Shown piece by piece: positions 7,871-13,777 of a DNA stretch of 13,777 nucleotides (position 1 is its first letter; each line of letters starts with the position of its first letter). The stretch lies in assembly GCA_023433205.1 (NCBI GenBank), contig JAEZDS010000133.1, positions 1 to 13,777 of the forward strand. The letters are read 5' to 3'. This DNA is from Bacteroidota bacterium. Its GTDB lineage: Bacteria > Bacteroidota > Bacteroidia > B-17B0 > Aurantibacillaceae. The notes beneath the pieces are model-generated. The model did no database searches. It was not told where the DNA came from and saw only the letters and a program-made list of their open reading frames with translations. The translations under genes and the position numbers were made by a program.

Positions 7871-7999
7871 TTTTGGGTAAAATTTGTCACAGTGTGGGGA
7901 AAATTCCACAGGCATGGTAATTGAACAGCGGCTACGGACAGTCACGCAGAGATGCTGTTACGTGGCTTATCAACAAACCAAAATTATTCGTTAGCTCAC

Positions 8000-8011
8000 A
8001 GGTAATTACCT
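8000..8011. promoter_or_regulatory. Perfect 12-base palindrome, candidate operator
   Basis: AGGTAATTACCT is a perfect palindrome ending 28 bases before the start codon of the receiver gene at 8040. It touches a near-consensus -7 element (TATACTTTT, 8011-8019), the usual place for a repressor or activator site. No cognate regulator with a DNA-binding domain is in the window. Confidence 0.35.
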
Positions 8012-8039
8012 ATACTTTTAACCACACAGAACTTAACTA

Positions 8040-8450
8040 ATGAAGCCTATAATTTGCCTTTTGATTGATGATGATGCAGAAGAAGCCGAAATTTTTCATT
8101 ATGCATTGGAAGAACTCAATCGTCCTGTAAAATGTGTAAATGTCAGAAGCGGAAAGGAGGCTATTGTTTACCTCACAAAACATCCACAGACCGTTGACTA
8201 TATTTTCCTGGACATGAATATGCCCCGAATGAATGGCATTGAATGCCTGCAACAGCTTAAAAAGCTGGAGGTTACCAATTCCGCCCGTATTATCCTTTAC
8301 TCCAGCACCTTTCTTGAAGAACAGAAAGACATGTTGTTGTCGATGGGAGCAGCGGACTTTCTGGCGAAAACAGGAAGTGTATTCGACCTGCAGAATGCAC
8401 TGTTTAAACTGTTTGCCAAGAACGAGATAGCCAAACTCACTGTAGCATAA
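8040..8450 (+). CDS. Single-domain response regulator (CheY/Rcp1-like receiver)
   Basis: A 136-residue stand-alone receiver domain. Acidic pocket D10-D12 in CLLIDDD, phospho-acceptor D58 in YIFLDMNMPRMNG, Ser88 in ILYSST and Lys110 in FLAKTGS are all present, so phosphorylation should be possible. The Lys is followed by Thr rather than the common cis-Pro, as in some Rcp1-type receivers. There is no output domain, so it probably acts by protein-protein contact or as a phosphate carrier in a relay. No histidine kinase is adjacent; its partner must be encoded elsewhere. It is divergent from the Asp-less receiver gene and followed 61 bases later by the prenyltransferase gene, which has its own promoter-like sequence. 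The ATG at 8040 begins directly at the receiver beta-1 strand. Confidence 0.92.
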   Translation: MKPIICLLIDDDAEEAEIFHYALEELNRPVKCVNVRSGKEAIVYLTKHPQTVDYIFLDMNMPRMNGIECLQQLKKLEVTNSARIILYSSTFLEEQKDMLLSMGAADFLAKTGSVFDLQNALFKLFAKNEIAKLTVA

Positions 8451-8455
8451 GAGGC

Positions 8456-8491
8456 GTGGATCTTCTGTTCTGAGAAGTAGTGGATCTTCTG
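8456..8491 (+). repeat. Tandem repeat of GTGGATCTTCTG with 24-base period
   Basis: GTGGATCTTCTG occurs at 8456-8467 and exactly again at 8480-8491. TTCTGAGAAG also recurs with each unit, so each copy can pair CTTCT with AGAAG (first with a 6-base loop, second as the near-palindrome CTTCTGAGAAG). The repeats lie just upstream of a -7 box and could be paired regulator sites or a short duplication. Confidence 0.6.
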
Positions 8492-8499
8492 AGAAGCCT

Positions 8500-8507
8500 T
8501 ATCTTTG
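8500..8507 (+). promoter_or_regulatory. -7 box TATCTTTG upstream of the prenyltransferase gene
   Basis: Exact match to the Bacteroidota TAnnTTTG element. It ends only 4 bases before the ATG at 8512, so transcription would begin at or very near the start codon and the message would be leaderless or nearly so. No clear TTG-type -33 element is seen; the 24-base repeats occupy that space. Confidence 0.45.
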
Positions 8508-8511
8508 CTAA

Positions 8512-9360
8512 ATGCGCAGATATTTTTCTCTCGTTAAATTTTCGCACACTGTTTTTGCCCTTCCCTTTGCTCTCATAGGCTTTGGCCTGGCCATTTTGTC
8601 GGGAAAGGCAAAGTTTGAGTTAGGTACTCTCCTTCTGGTTCTGGCTTGTATGGTTTTTGCCCGTAGTGCTGCAATGGCATTTAACCGGCTGGTTGACCGC
8701 AAGTTTGATGCACGAAATCCGCGCACCGCTACACGTGAAATTCCGGCAGGAAGTATTAGTCCCGCCGCAGCCCGGTTACTTGTGATCGTGTGCGTGCTGG
8801 CATTCGTAACCTGCACCTGGTTCATTAACAGACTGTGTTTTTACCTCTCTCCAATAGCTTTGCTGGTGATTCTTGGATATAGTTATACCAAACGTTTTAC
8901 CCCCCTATGTCATCTGGTTCTTGGTGCCGGATTGGCACTTGCGCCGGTGGGTGCTTATATTGCCTTAACCAGTGAATTTGATCTGCTTCCTGTTTTGTTT
9001 GGCCTGATAGTGTTCTTCTGGGTCAGCGGTTTTGACGTGATCTATGCCCTGCAGGATGAGGAGTTCGACCGTTTGCATCAACTGCGGTCATTACCGGTAC
9101 TAATGGGTAAACAAAGCGCGCTGCTGCTTTCCAGAGTCCTGCACCTGATTGCCGCAGTTCTGGTCATCACTGTTTTTTTTATTGGAAATTTTGGATGGCT
9201 GTATATTCCCGGAGCACTCACCTTTATCGGCCTGCTTATCTTTCAGCACACCATTGTTACCCCAGCCGACCTTAGCAGGGTAAATCTTGCCTTTGGTACC
9301 ACAAATGGTTACGCAAGCGTAATTTTCTGCATTTTCGTCTGCAGCGACATCTACTTCTGA
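8512..9360 (+). CDS. mqnP: UbiA-family prenyltransferase, MqnP-like (futalosine menaquinone pathway)
   Basis: A 282-residue polytopic membrane enzyme of the UbiA superfamily, which attaches a polyprenyl chain to an aromatic acceptor using Mg2+. The two Asp-rich active-site motifs are present: N58-RLVD62-RKFD66 followed by ARNPRTATREIPAG, and D175-VIYALQD182-EEFD186-R. The N-terminus (FSLVKFSHTVFALPFALIGF), the NPRT-x-x-RE-x-PAG segment and the GFDVIYALQDEEFDR segment are those of the branch often labelled 4-hydroxybenzoate polyprenyltransferase-like, which in menaquinone-only bacteria corresponds to MqnP. About eight hydrophobic segments fit the family, and length is usual. No other mqn gene is in the window, so the symbol rests on family resemblance alone. 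The gene has its own -7 box and a terminator-like hairpin at its stop codon. Confidence 0.87.
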   Translation: MRRYFSLVKFSHTVFALPFALIGFGLAILSGKAKFELGTLLLVLACMVFARSAAMAFNRLVDRKFDARNPRTATREIPAGSISPAAARLLVIVCVLAFVTCTWFINRLCFYLSPIALLVILGYSYTKRFTPLCHLVLGAGLALAPVGAYIALTSEFDLLPVLFGLIVFFWVSGFDVIYALQDEEFDRLHQLRSLPVLMGKQSALLLSRVLHLIAAVLVITVFFIGNFGWLYIPGALTFIGLLIFQHTIVTPADLSRVNLAFGTTNGYASVIFCIFVCSDIYF

Positions 9361-9376
9361 TCATCAGAGTTTTTTT
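9355..9376 (+). terminator. Short rho-independent terminator-like hairpin at the end of the prenyltransferase gene
   Basis: TCTGA-TCA-TCAGA (9356-9368) forms a 5-base stem with a 3-base loop and is followed by a run of seven T (9370-9376). The stem includes the TGA stop codon. The stem is short, so strength is uncertain. Confidence 0.5.
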
Positions 9377-9414
9377 CTATTATTCATACACCTCAAATCT
9401 CTTTGCTCTTCGCG

Positions 9415-9447
9415 CCCGCCCGTATCGAACGAATACGTCCGGGCGGG
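9415..9447. repeat. REP-like GC-rich imperfect hairpin
   Basis: CCCGCC (9415-9420) pairs with GGCGGG (9442-9447), and the inner CGTAT (9421-9425) pairs with ATACG (9433-9437). This gives an 11-base-pair stem with a 4-base bulge and a 7-base loop. The GC content is far above the flanks, and the site is non-coding between convergent genes, typical of repetitive extragenic palindromes. Whether it recurs in the genome cannot be seen here. Confidence 0.5.
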
Positions 9448-9467
9448 TCTTTGCGAGCAATAGCTCA
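9448..9467. repeat. 20-base direct repeat, copy 1
   Basis: TCTTTGCGAGCAATAGCTCA starts right after the REP-like hairpin and is repeated exactly at 9547-9566, 99 bases further on. GAGC-AATA-GCTC inside it can form a small hairpin. It is part of a 224-base non-coding region between two convergent genes. Confidence 0.65.
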
Positions 9468-9546
9468 ACCCTTCGGACCTGGCCCTGGCGAAGCAACGTT
9501 ATGCGCGAACAAAACTCCACGCGCTAACCTCACAATAACCAAAATT

Positions 9547-9566
9547 TCTTTGCGAGCAATAGCTCA
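9547..9566. repeat. 20-base direct repeat, copy 2
   Basis: Exact second copy of the sequence at 9448-9467. Between the copies lies another imperfect inverted repeat, GTTATGCGCG (9499-9508) with CGCGCTAAC (9521-9529). Together these suggest a compound intergenic repeat element. Confidence 0.65.
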
Positions 9567-9584
9567 CCCCTGCCTGCCCCAAGC

Positions 9585-10007
9585 CTACCGCTTAACCGCA
9601 TGCACATGCCGCCCTTCACCTTCTGCCAGAATATCAACCCTCAGATAAGGCGGCGTCACCAGATCCTGCACCAATTCAGGCCACTCAAAAAAACAGTAAC
9701 TGCCAGAATTCAGGTATTCATCAATCCCGATATCAAGAAGTTCACCAACATGTTTTAACCGAAAAAGATCAAAATGAAAGATGAGGCCTGTGGTTGAACT
9801 GTATTCATTCACAATGCCGTAAGTTGGACTGCTAAAATTATCGCTGCTTCCCAGTTCAGCACAAAGGGCTTTAATAAGCGTAGTTTTACCCGCGCCCATC
9901 TCTCCCCTGAACAAAAAAATCCGTACCTCACCTGCAAAATCAAGTAACTGCCTTGCCGCACCCTGCAGGTCTGCGGCACTTTTCATCTCTATGGTCAGCT
10001 GATTCAC
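9585..10007 (-). CDS. tsaE: TsaE, tRNA t6A37 threonylcarbamoyladenosine biosynthesis ATPase
   Basis: A 140-residue P-loop ATPase of the YjeE/TsaE family. With TsaB and TsaD it makes the t6A modification at position 37 of ANN-decoding tRNAs in the cytoplasm. Walker A is GEMGAGKTT (G35-T43). Family signatures follow: SPTYGIVNEY (60-69), HFDLFRL (78-84, with the key D80) and FFEWPE (106-111, with E108). Length is normal. The start is a GTG (bases 10007-10005), which shares its first base with the TAG stop of porX (TAGTG); the first ATG would be residue 8. The one-base overlap and natural N-terminus favour the GTG. It is co-transcribed with porX and is likely translated by coupling to it. Confidence 0.93.
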   Translation of the reverse strand: MNQLTIEMKSAADLQGAARQLLDFAGEVRIFLFRGEMGAGKTTLIKALCAELGSSDNFSSPTYGIVNEYSSTTGLIFHFDLFRLKHVGELLDIGIDEYLNSGSYCFFEWPELVQDLVTPPYLRVDILAEGEGRHVHAVKR

Positions 10008-11563
10008 TACCTGGGACTCAAAACAACGTACGGAATTATTATCTCTTCAAGGCTGATACCGCCATGCTGAAAAGTATTTTTGTAATAATTCACATAATGG
10101 TTGAAGTTATTCGGATAAGCGAAGAACCGGTCTTCGCGGGCAAAAACAAACCTTGTGCTTGGATGCTGCCTTGGCAGAAATGCGTCTGCCGGATTTTTAA
10201 CCTCAAATACCTCTTTGGCATTATACTCCAGCGCTTTGCCCTGCTTGTAGCGCAGATTAGAGTTTACATTTCGGTCGCCCAAAATTTTTGTAGGCTCCTT
10301 TACATGCACTGTGCCGTGATCGGTGGTAATTACCACCTTTATTTTTTTCTCTGCAAGCTGCTTAATAATGTCAAAAAGCGGTGAGTGCTCAAACCAGCTG
10401 TGTGTAATGCTGCGATAGGCCGATTCGTTTTCGGCCAGCTCTCTTATCATTTCCATTTCGGTTCGCGCATGGCTTAACATATCCACAAAATTATAGACAA
10501 TTACATTGAGTTTGTTCTGTAAGAGATTGTTCACATTGTCGGCCAGCTTCCTGCCATTATTAAAGTTCGTGATCTTGGTATAACTCATCTTTATGTCCTT
10601 CCCCAGCCGTTTTAACTGTGCCTGCAGCAGAGCCTCTTCATGCATGTTTTTACCGCCCTCATCCTCATCGTTCAGCCATAAATCCGGAAACTTCTTCTCT
10701 ATCTCAGAGGGAAGCAGTCCGGCAAAAATCGCGTTCCTTGCATATTGCGTGGCTGTGGGAAGTATGCTGAAATAGGACTCCTCATTTTCAACTTTATAAT
10801 ACTCCATCAACATTGGTTGAATAACCTTCCACTGGTCAAAACGAAGATTATCGATCACGATCAGGAAAATACTTTCGCTGCCGCTCATCTCTGGCAAAAA
10901 CCTGTTTTTAAAAAGCGTGTGGCTCATTACCGGTGCGTTTGCATCCTTGCCGTTGAGCCAGTTTACATAGTGCTTTTCAATAAACTTAAAGAACTGGTTG
11001 TTGGCATCTGACTTCTGCATCTTAAGCACGTCGAGCATGCTCTTGTCCTGCACGCTATCCATTTCCAGTTCCCAGTAAATGATCCTTTTGTATAGCTCAG
11101 CCCACTCCTGCCAGGTAAGTTTATCATTAATGGTCACGCCAATCTGCCCAAACTCTTTGCGGTAATCAGTATTGGTTTTTTCGCTTACCAGTCGCCGGTT
11201 ATCAAGTGCTTTTTTAAGCGACAACAAAATCTGATTGGGATTTACAGGCTTAATAAGGTAATCCGCGATCTTCCCCCCTATGGCGTCATCCATAATATGT
11301 TCTTCTTCACTTTTGGTGATCATAATAACCGGCAGATCGGTGTTAGCCTGCTTTATCTTCAGTAAAGATTCCAGTCCCGTAATACCGGGCATATTCTCAT
11401 CAAGCAGCACGGCGCTGATCGTACGGTCATCTTTAACCACATCAACCGCCTCGTCGCCGCTTACCGCCGTCACCACCTCATAACCTTTTCCCTCCAAAAA
11501 AAGGATGTGTGGTTTAAGTAATGCTATCTCGTCATCTGCCCATAAAATTTTGATCTTCTCCAT
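10007..11563 (-). CDS. porX: PorX, type IX secretion response regulator with PglZ-type phosphatase domain
   Basis: A 518-residue protein, the usual PorX length. Residues 1-120 are a receiver with D10/D11, phospho-acceptor D55 in VLLDENMPG, T83 in MITKSE and K105 in YLIKPVN. A helical linker (about 130-210) joins it to a PglZ/alkaline-phosphatase-superfamily domain. The metal-site residues are intact: D238 in VIDNLRFD, the Thr-rich PTATQYARN segment (T270/T272), D361 and H365 in DMLSH, D415 and H416 in TTDHGT, and H500 in FQHGG. In Porphyromonas gingivalis PorX works with the kinase PorY, controls T9SS genes with SigP and contacts PorL; its PglZ domain has phosphodiesterase activity on nucleotides. 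It heads a two-gene unit with tsaE and is divergent from the HD-domain gene, 139 bases away. The ATG at 11563 starts one turn before beta-1. Confidence 0.96.
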   Translation of the reverse strand: MEKIKILWADDEIALLKPHILFLEGKGYEVVTAVSGDEAVDVVKDDRTISAVLLDENMPGITGLESLLKIKQANTDLPVIMITKSEEEHIMDDAIGGKIADYLIKPVNPNQILLSLKKALDNRRLVSEKTNTDYRKEFGQIGVTINDKLTWQEWAELYKRIIYWELEMDSVQDKSMLDVLKMQKSDANNQFFKFIEKHYVNWLNGKDANAPVMSHTLFKNRFLPEMSGSESIFLIVIDNLRFDQWKVIQPMLMEYYKVENEESYFSILPTATQYARNAIFAGLLPSEIEKKFPDLWLNDEDEGGKNMHEEALLQAQLKRLGKDIKMSYTKITNFNNGRKLADNVNNLLQNKLNVIVYNFVDMLSHARTEMEMIRELAENESAYRSITHSWFEHSPLFDIIKQLAEKKIKVVITTDHGTVHVKEPTKILGDRNVNSNLRYKQGKALEYNAKEVFEVKNPADAFLPRQHPSTRFVFAREDRFFAYPNNFNHYVNYYKNTFQHGGISLEEIIIPYVVLSPR

Positions 11564-11648
11564 ATCTTTAATCTGTTTTTGAAAGTGATGTGTCTCATTT
11601 TACCGCTATCTTAGCGCCTGCTAAAATTAGAGCCAATAAAGGGAATAA

Positions 11649-11661
11649 TTCCGCCGCGGAA
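11649..11661. promoter_or_regulatory. 13-base palindrome between porX and the HD gene
   Basis: TTCCGC-C-GCGGAA is a perfect inverted repeat around one central base, in the 139-base divergent intergenic region. It lies 41 bases before the HD-gene ATG and 86 bases before the porX ATG. A role as regulator site is inferred only from position and symmetry. A TTAGC/GCTAA pair is also present at 11611-11624. Confidence 0.3.
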
Positions 11662-11702
11662 AGGGTATGATTTTCAAATTAACGTAATTTACAGTTTCAT
11701 CT

Positions 11703-12938
11703 ATGCCCACCAACAAGCGCAAAATAATTAACGATCCTATATATGGTTTTGTTACTATTCCCGGAGAATTAATTTTCGATCTTATTGAACACCCCTATTT
11801 TCAGCGTTTAAGGCGCATCAAGCAGCTCGGACTAACCAATCTGGTTTACCCCGGAGCGCTTCATACAAGGTTCCATCACGCCATCGGGGCCATGCACCTT
11901 ACGGTTGAGGCAATACAAACCCTTCGGCAGAAAGGTGTTGACATTACCCCGGCAGAAGAAGAAGCCGTTACAATTGCTATTTTACTGCATGATATCGGAC
12001 ACGGTCCGTTCTCTCACGCACTTGAACACAGTCTGGTTCGCGGTATCTCGCACGAAACCATCAGCAGCATGATCATGAGCAGGCTGAACAGGGAATTCAA
12101 GAACAAACTCAGCCTTGCTATAAAGATCTTTAATAACCGCTATAAAAAACATTTCCTGCACCAGCTGGTAAGCTCTCAGCTGGATATGGACAGACTGGAC
12201 TACCTGAAACGCGACAGTTTTTTTACCGGTGTCAGCGAAGGTGTGATCAGCAGCGACCGAATCATTAAAATGCTGAATGTTTCAAAAGATCAGCTCGTAG
12301 TTGAACAAAAGGCCATTTACAGTATAGAAAAATTCCTTATTGCCCGCAGACTCATGTACTGGCAGGTGTATCTGCACAAAACCGTGCTCAGCGCCGAAAG
12401 TCTGCTGGTAAACATCCTGAAAAGAGCCAAAGACCTGGCGCTTGCAGGAGAAAAACTTTTTGCCACTCCCTCACTGGCTATTTTTCTTGAGAACGATTAT
12501 ACCCAGGACGATTTTAATTCAAACCCTGCCTTACTTGACCACTTTACCAAACTCGACGACAACGATGTAGTGGCATCAATTAAGGTATGGAGTGAAGGCA
12601 AAGACAAAATTCTGGCGAGACTCTGCCTCAACCTGTTAAACAGAAAGTTGTACAGGGTAGAAATTCAGGGTGAAAAGATCTCCAGTGAATATAAAAACAA
12701 ACTTATAGAAAAGGTCTGCAAAAAATACAACATCAATAAAAAGGAGGCCAGCTATTTTGTGTTTAGCGAAACAGTGAACAACAGTGCTTATAATGCCAAT
12801 CAGTACAAGATCAATATCCTTACCGGCAAAAACCAGTTGGTGGATGTAGCCGAAGCTAGTGATCAATTAAACCTCCAAAGTTTGAGCAAGACTGTGACAA
12901 AATATTACATCTGTTACCCTAAGGATCTTGGGGTTTAG
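11703..12938 (+). CDS. HD-domain phosphohydrolase, dNTPase/SAMHD1-like
   Basis: A 411-residue cytoplasmic protein of the HD superfamily, in the branch related to dGTP triphosphohydrolases and SAMHD1. Signatures in order: DPIYGFVTIP (11-20), FQRLRRIKQLG (33-43), HTRFHHAIG (54-62, metal ligand H59), ILLHDIGHGPFSHALEH (93-109, ligands H96 and D97) and DMDRLDYLKRDSFFTGV (161-177, ligand D163). All four expected metal ligands are present, so it should be active. Members hydrolyse dNTPs to nucleosides plus triphosphate, some after allosteric activation; the substrate here is not known. Homologues of this size are widespread in Bacteroidota. It is divergent from porX and followed by a T-rich stretch (12946-12957) without a convincing hairpin. 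Confidence 0.9.
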   Translation: MPTNKRKIINDPIYGFVTIPGELIFDLIEHPYFQRLRRIKQLGLTNLVYPGALHTRFHHAIGAMHLTVEAIQTLRQKGVDITPAEEEAVTIAILLHDIGHGPFSHALEHSLVRGISHETISSMIMSRLNREFKNKLSLAIKIFNNRYKKHFLHQLVSSQLDMDRLDYLKRDSFFTGVSEGVISSDRIIKMLNVSKDQLVVEQKAIYSIEKFLIARRLMYWQVYLHKTVLSAESLLVNILKRAKDLALAGEKLFATPSLAIFLENDYTQDDFNSNPALLDHFTKLDDNDVVASIKVWSEGKDKILARLCLNLLNRKLYRVEIQGEKISSEYKNKLIEKVCKKYNINKKEASYFVFSETVNNSAYNANQYKINILTGKNQLVDVAEASDQLNLQSLSKTVTKYYICYPKDLGV

Positions 12939-13019
12939 GTGCCAGTTTTCTTTTTTTATTCTGCATTAACTGTCAATAACTTTCGTGCATACTTTTCAAC
13001 TTAGCCACACGATTTTAGT

Positions 13020-13049
13020 CTCAGTGCCGTAAATTTGGATAAGACTGAG
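13020..13049. promoter_or_regulatory. Inverted repeat flanking the -7 box of the restriction gene
   Basis: CTCAGT (13020-13025) and ACTGAG (13044-13049) are perfect inverted arms, placed symmetrically around the TAAATTTG box with gaps of 4 and 6 bases. An operator that covers the promoter would fit control of a restriction gene, but arms of six bases can arise by chance. Confidence 0.35.
13030..13037 (+). promoter_or_regulatory. -7 box TAAATTTG upstream of the restriction gene
   Basis: Exact match to TAnnTTTG, 73 bases before the ATG at 13111. This would give a leader of about 65 bases. No good -33 TTG element is visible at the standard spacing. Confidence 0.45.
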
Positions 13050-13110
13050 TGAATTTCAAAACATTGGCGATTATCAGAGCACGGAAGGTTCACCGGTCAC
13101 ACACCCGCTT

Positions 13111-13777
13111 ATGAGTAAAGCATACCTTGACCAGATCCTTAAAACCACCGCGCAGGGCGACGCGCGGGAGGAAAGTTATTATAATACTCTTGCCACCTTT
13201 CTCGACGACTTCGGTCAGAGCACAGGCCGGAACAGGACGCAGGTTACCACATTGCCAAAAAGCACTGATGCGGGAAATCCCGATTTCAGGGTCTGGGACG
13301 GAACCCAGAACATTGTTGGTTATGTGGAAGCAAAAAAACCGGGCGAAAACCTCGATGCGATCGAAAACAGCGAGCAACTCAAACGTTACCGCAAAACCTT
13401 TCCCAATCTTATTCTCACAGACTTCTACGAATTCAGACTCTACCGCCACGGGGAGCTCATAGACAAAACCTTTATTGCCCGCAGCAAACTGGCAGATAAA
13501 GGCATAGCGCCCCCGCTGGAGAACGAAACCAAATTCAGCGCGCTGCTGCAGAAATTTTTTGGCTTTTCGCTGCCGCTGGTACGCACCGCCGAAGAACTTG
13601 CCCGTGAACTGGCCAAAAGAACCCGTTTCCTGCGCGATGAGGTGATAGCCCGGGAGATGGAGCAGCAGGAAAAAGGCAAAGGAGAACTGTACGGGTTTTT
13701 CGAGACGTTCAAAAAATTTCTTATTGCCAATCTGAAAGAAGAAGAATTCGCCGACCTGTTTTCACAAACCATCACCT
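13111..13777 (+). CDS. N-terminal part of a type ISP/IIG-like restriction-modification enzyme (3' partial)
   Basis: An open frame from ATG 13111 runs off the window edge after 222 codons without a stop. It begins YLDQILKTTAQGDAREESYYNTL, the N-terminus typical of large single-chain restriction-methyltransferases, and carries a PD-(D/E)xK nuclease site: P57-D58 in NPDFRVWDG and E73-A-K75 in GYVEAKKPG. A helical, Arg/Glu-rich linker follows (AEELARELAKRTRFLRDEV, about 171-189). The methylase and target-recognition domains would lie beyond the window. Such enzymes cut unmethylated foreign DNA and methylate host sites. In-frame sequence upstream reaches a TAA at 13030 with no other ATG, so this start is the only good one. 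The GC content appears higher than in the adjacent HD gene, which would suit horizontal transfer. The exact type cannot be fixed from this fragment. Confidence 0.8.
   Translation, partial: MSKAYLDQILKTTAQGDAREESYYNTLATFLDDFGQSTGRNRTQVTTLPKSTDAGNPDFRVWDGTQNIVGYVEAKKPGENLDAIENSEQLKRYRKTFPNLILTDFYEFRLYRHGELIDKTFIARSKLADKGIAPPLENETKFSALLQKFFGFSLPLVRTAEELARELAKRTRFLRDEVIAREMEQQEKGKGELYGFFETFKKFLIANLKEEEFADLFSQTIT

Larger units (their letters stand above)
7636..8039. other. 404-base divergent intergenic region rich in inverted repeats
   Basis: No protein gene is supported here. The region lies between two divergent receiver genes and should hold both promoters. It contains at least four separate inverted repeats and a 12-base palindrome, listed separately. 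A TAnnTTTG match for the minus-strand gene (TATTTTTG) lies at 7683-7690, about 48 bases before its ATG, but without a well-spaced -33 element. Confidence 0.6.

Noticed and set aside
9403..9648. 81-codon plus-strand open frame with repeated SLRAIA motifs
   Set aside because: The repeated peptide is only the translation of the 20-base direct repeat, whose 99-base offset keeps frame. It begins in a REP-like hairpin and runs into tsaE antisense.
9953..10384. 143-codon plus-strand open frame across the tsaE/porX junction
   Set aside because: It is antisense to two firmly identified genes with intact active sites.
12940..12960. Terminator after the HD-domain gene
   Set aside because: There is a T-rich run at 12946-12957, but the preceding bases form at best a 3-4 base stem.
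13127..13775. Open frames on both strands overlapping the right-edge gene (13127-13462 plus; 13090-13449 and 13440-13775 minus)
   Set aside because: The frame starting at 13111 carries the PD-(D/E)xK motif and restriction-enzyme N-terminus and stays open to the window edge. The others are shadows of it.
1..13777. Mobile element, CRISPR array, tRNA or rRNA
   Set aside because: No transposase or integrase motifs, no regularly spaced direct repeats, and no cloverleaf or rRNA-like sequence were found. The only repeats are short and intergenic.

Overview
The window looks like chromosomal DNA of a Bacteroidota bacterium. The clearest markers are a full-length PorX (receiver plus PglZ-type phosphatase domain, the regulator of the type IX secretion system), a PD40/PKD secreted protein, a double seven-bladed Reg_prop/Y_Y_Y sensor, an MqnP-like UbiA prenyltransferase, poor Shine-Dalgarno sequences, and -7 boxes of the Bacteroidota form TAnnTTTG. 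It reads mostly as ordinary core and accessory chromosome. I see no transposase, integrase, tRNA, rRNA or CRISPR array.

Layout. (1) Positions 1-5418 hold a tight three-gene plus-strand operon: the 3' part of a PD40/PKD protein, a secreted protein with Asp-rich motifs, and a 1058-residue membrane sensor. The sensor joins fourteen propeller blades to a cytoplasmic SpoIIE/PP2C phosphatase. (2) 5419-6618 holds a small membrane protein on the minus strand, a 324-base gap, and an unrecognised 170-residue protein. (3) 6736-8450 holds two divergent receiver-domain proteins separated by 404 bases rich in inverted repeats. The minus-strand one lacks the phospho-accepting Asp; the plus-strand one is an ordinary stand-alone receiver. 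(4) 8512-9360 is an MqnP-like prenyltransferase behind a 24-base-period repeat and a consensus -7 box, and it ends in a short terminator-like hairpin. (5) 9361-9584 is non-coding, with a GC-rich REP-like hairpin and an exact 20-base direct repeat. (6) 9585-11563 (minus) is porX overlapping tsaE by one base. (7) 11703-12938 is a dNTPase-like HD phosphohydrolase, divergent from porX. (8) 13111-13777 is the start of a gene that looks like a type ISP/IIG restriction-modification enzyme, with a PD-(D/E)xK nuclease site, cut by the window edge.

How the parts may work together. Signalling dominates: one phosphatase sensor, one Asp-less receiver, one canonical receiver and PorX. They are not in one operon, and no anti-sigma factor, STAS protein or histidine kinase is visible, so joint action is not shown. 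PorX implies a type IX secretion system elsewhere in the genome. No complete new system is evident. The points most worth following are the Asp-less receiver with its hydrophobic/acidic tail, the three-gene sensor operon, the structured non-coding stretch 7712-7910, and the restriction gene at the right edge.
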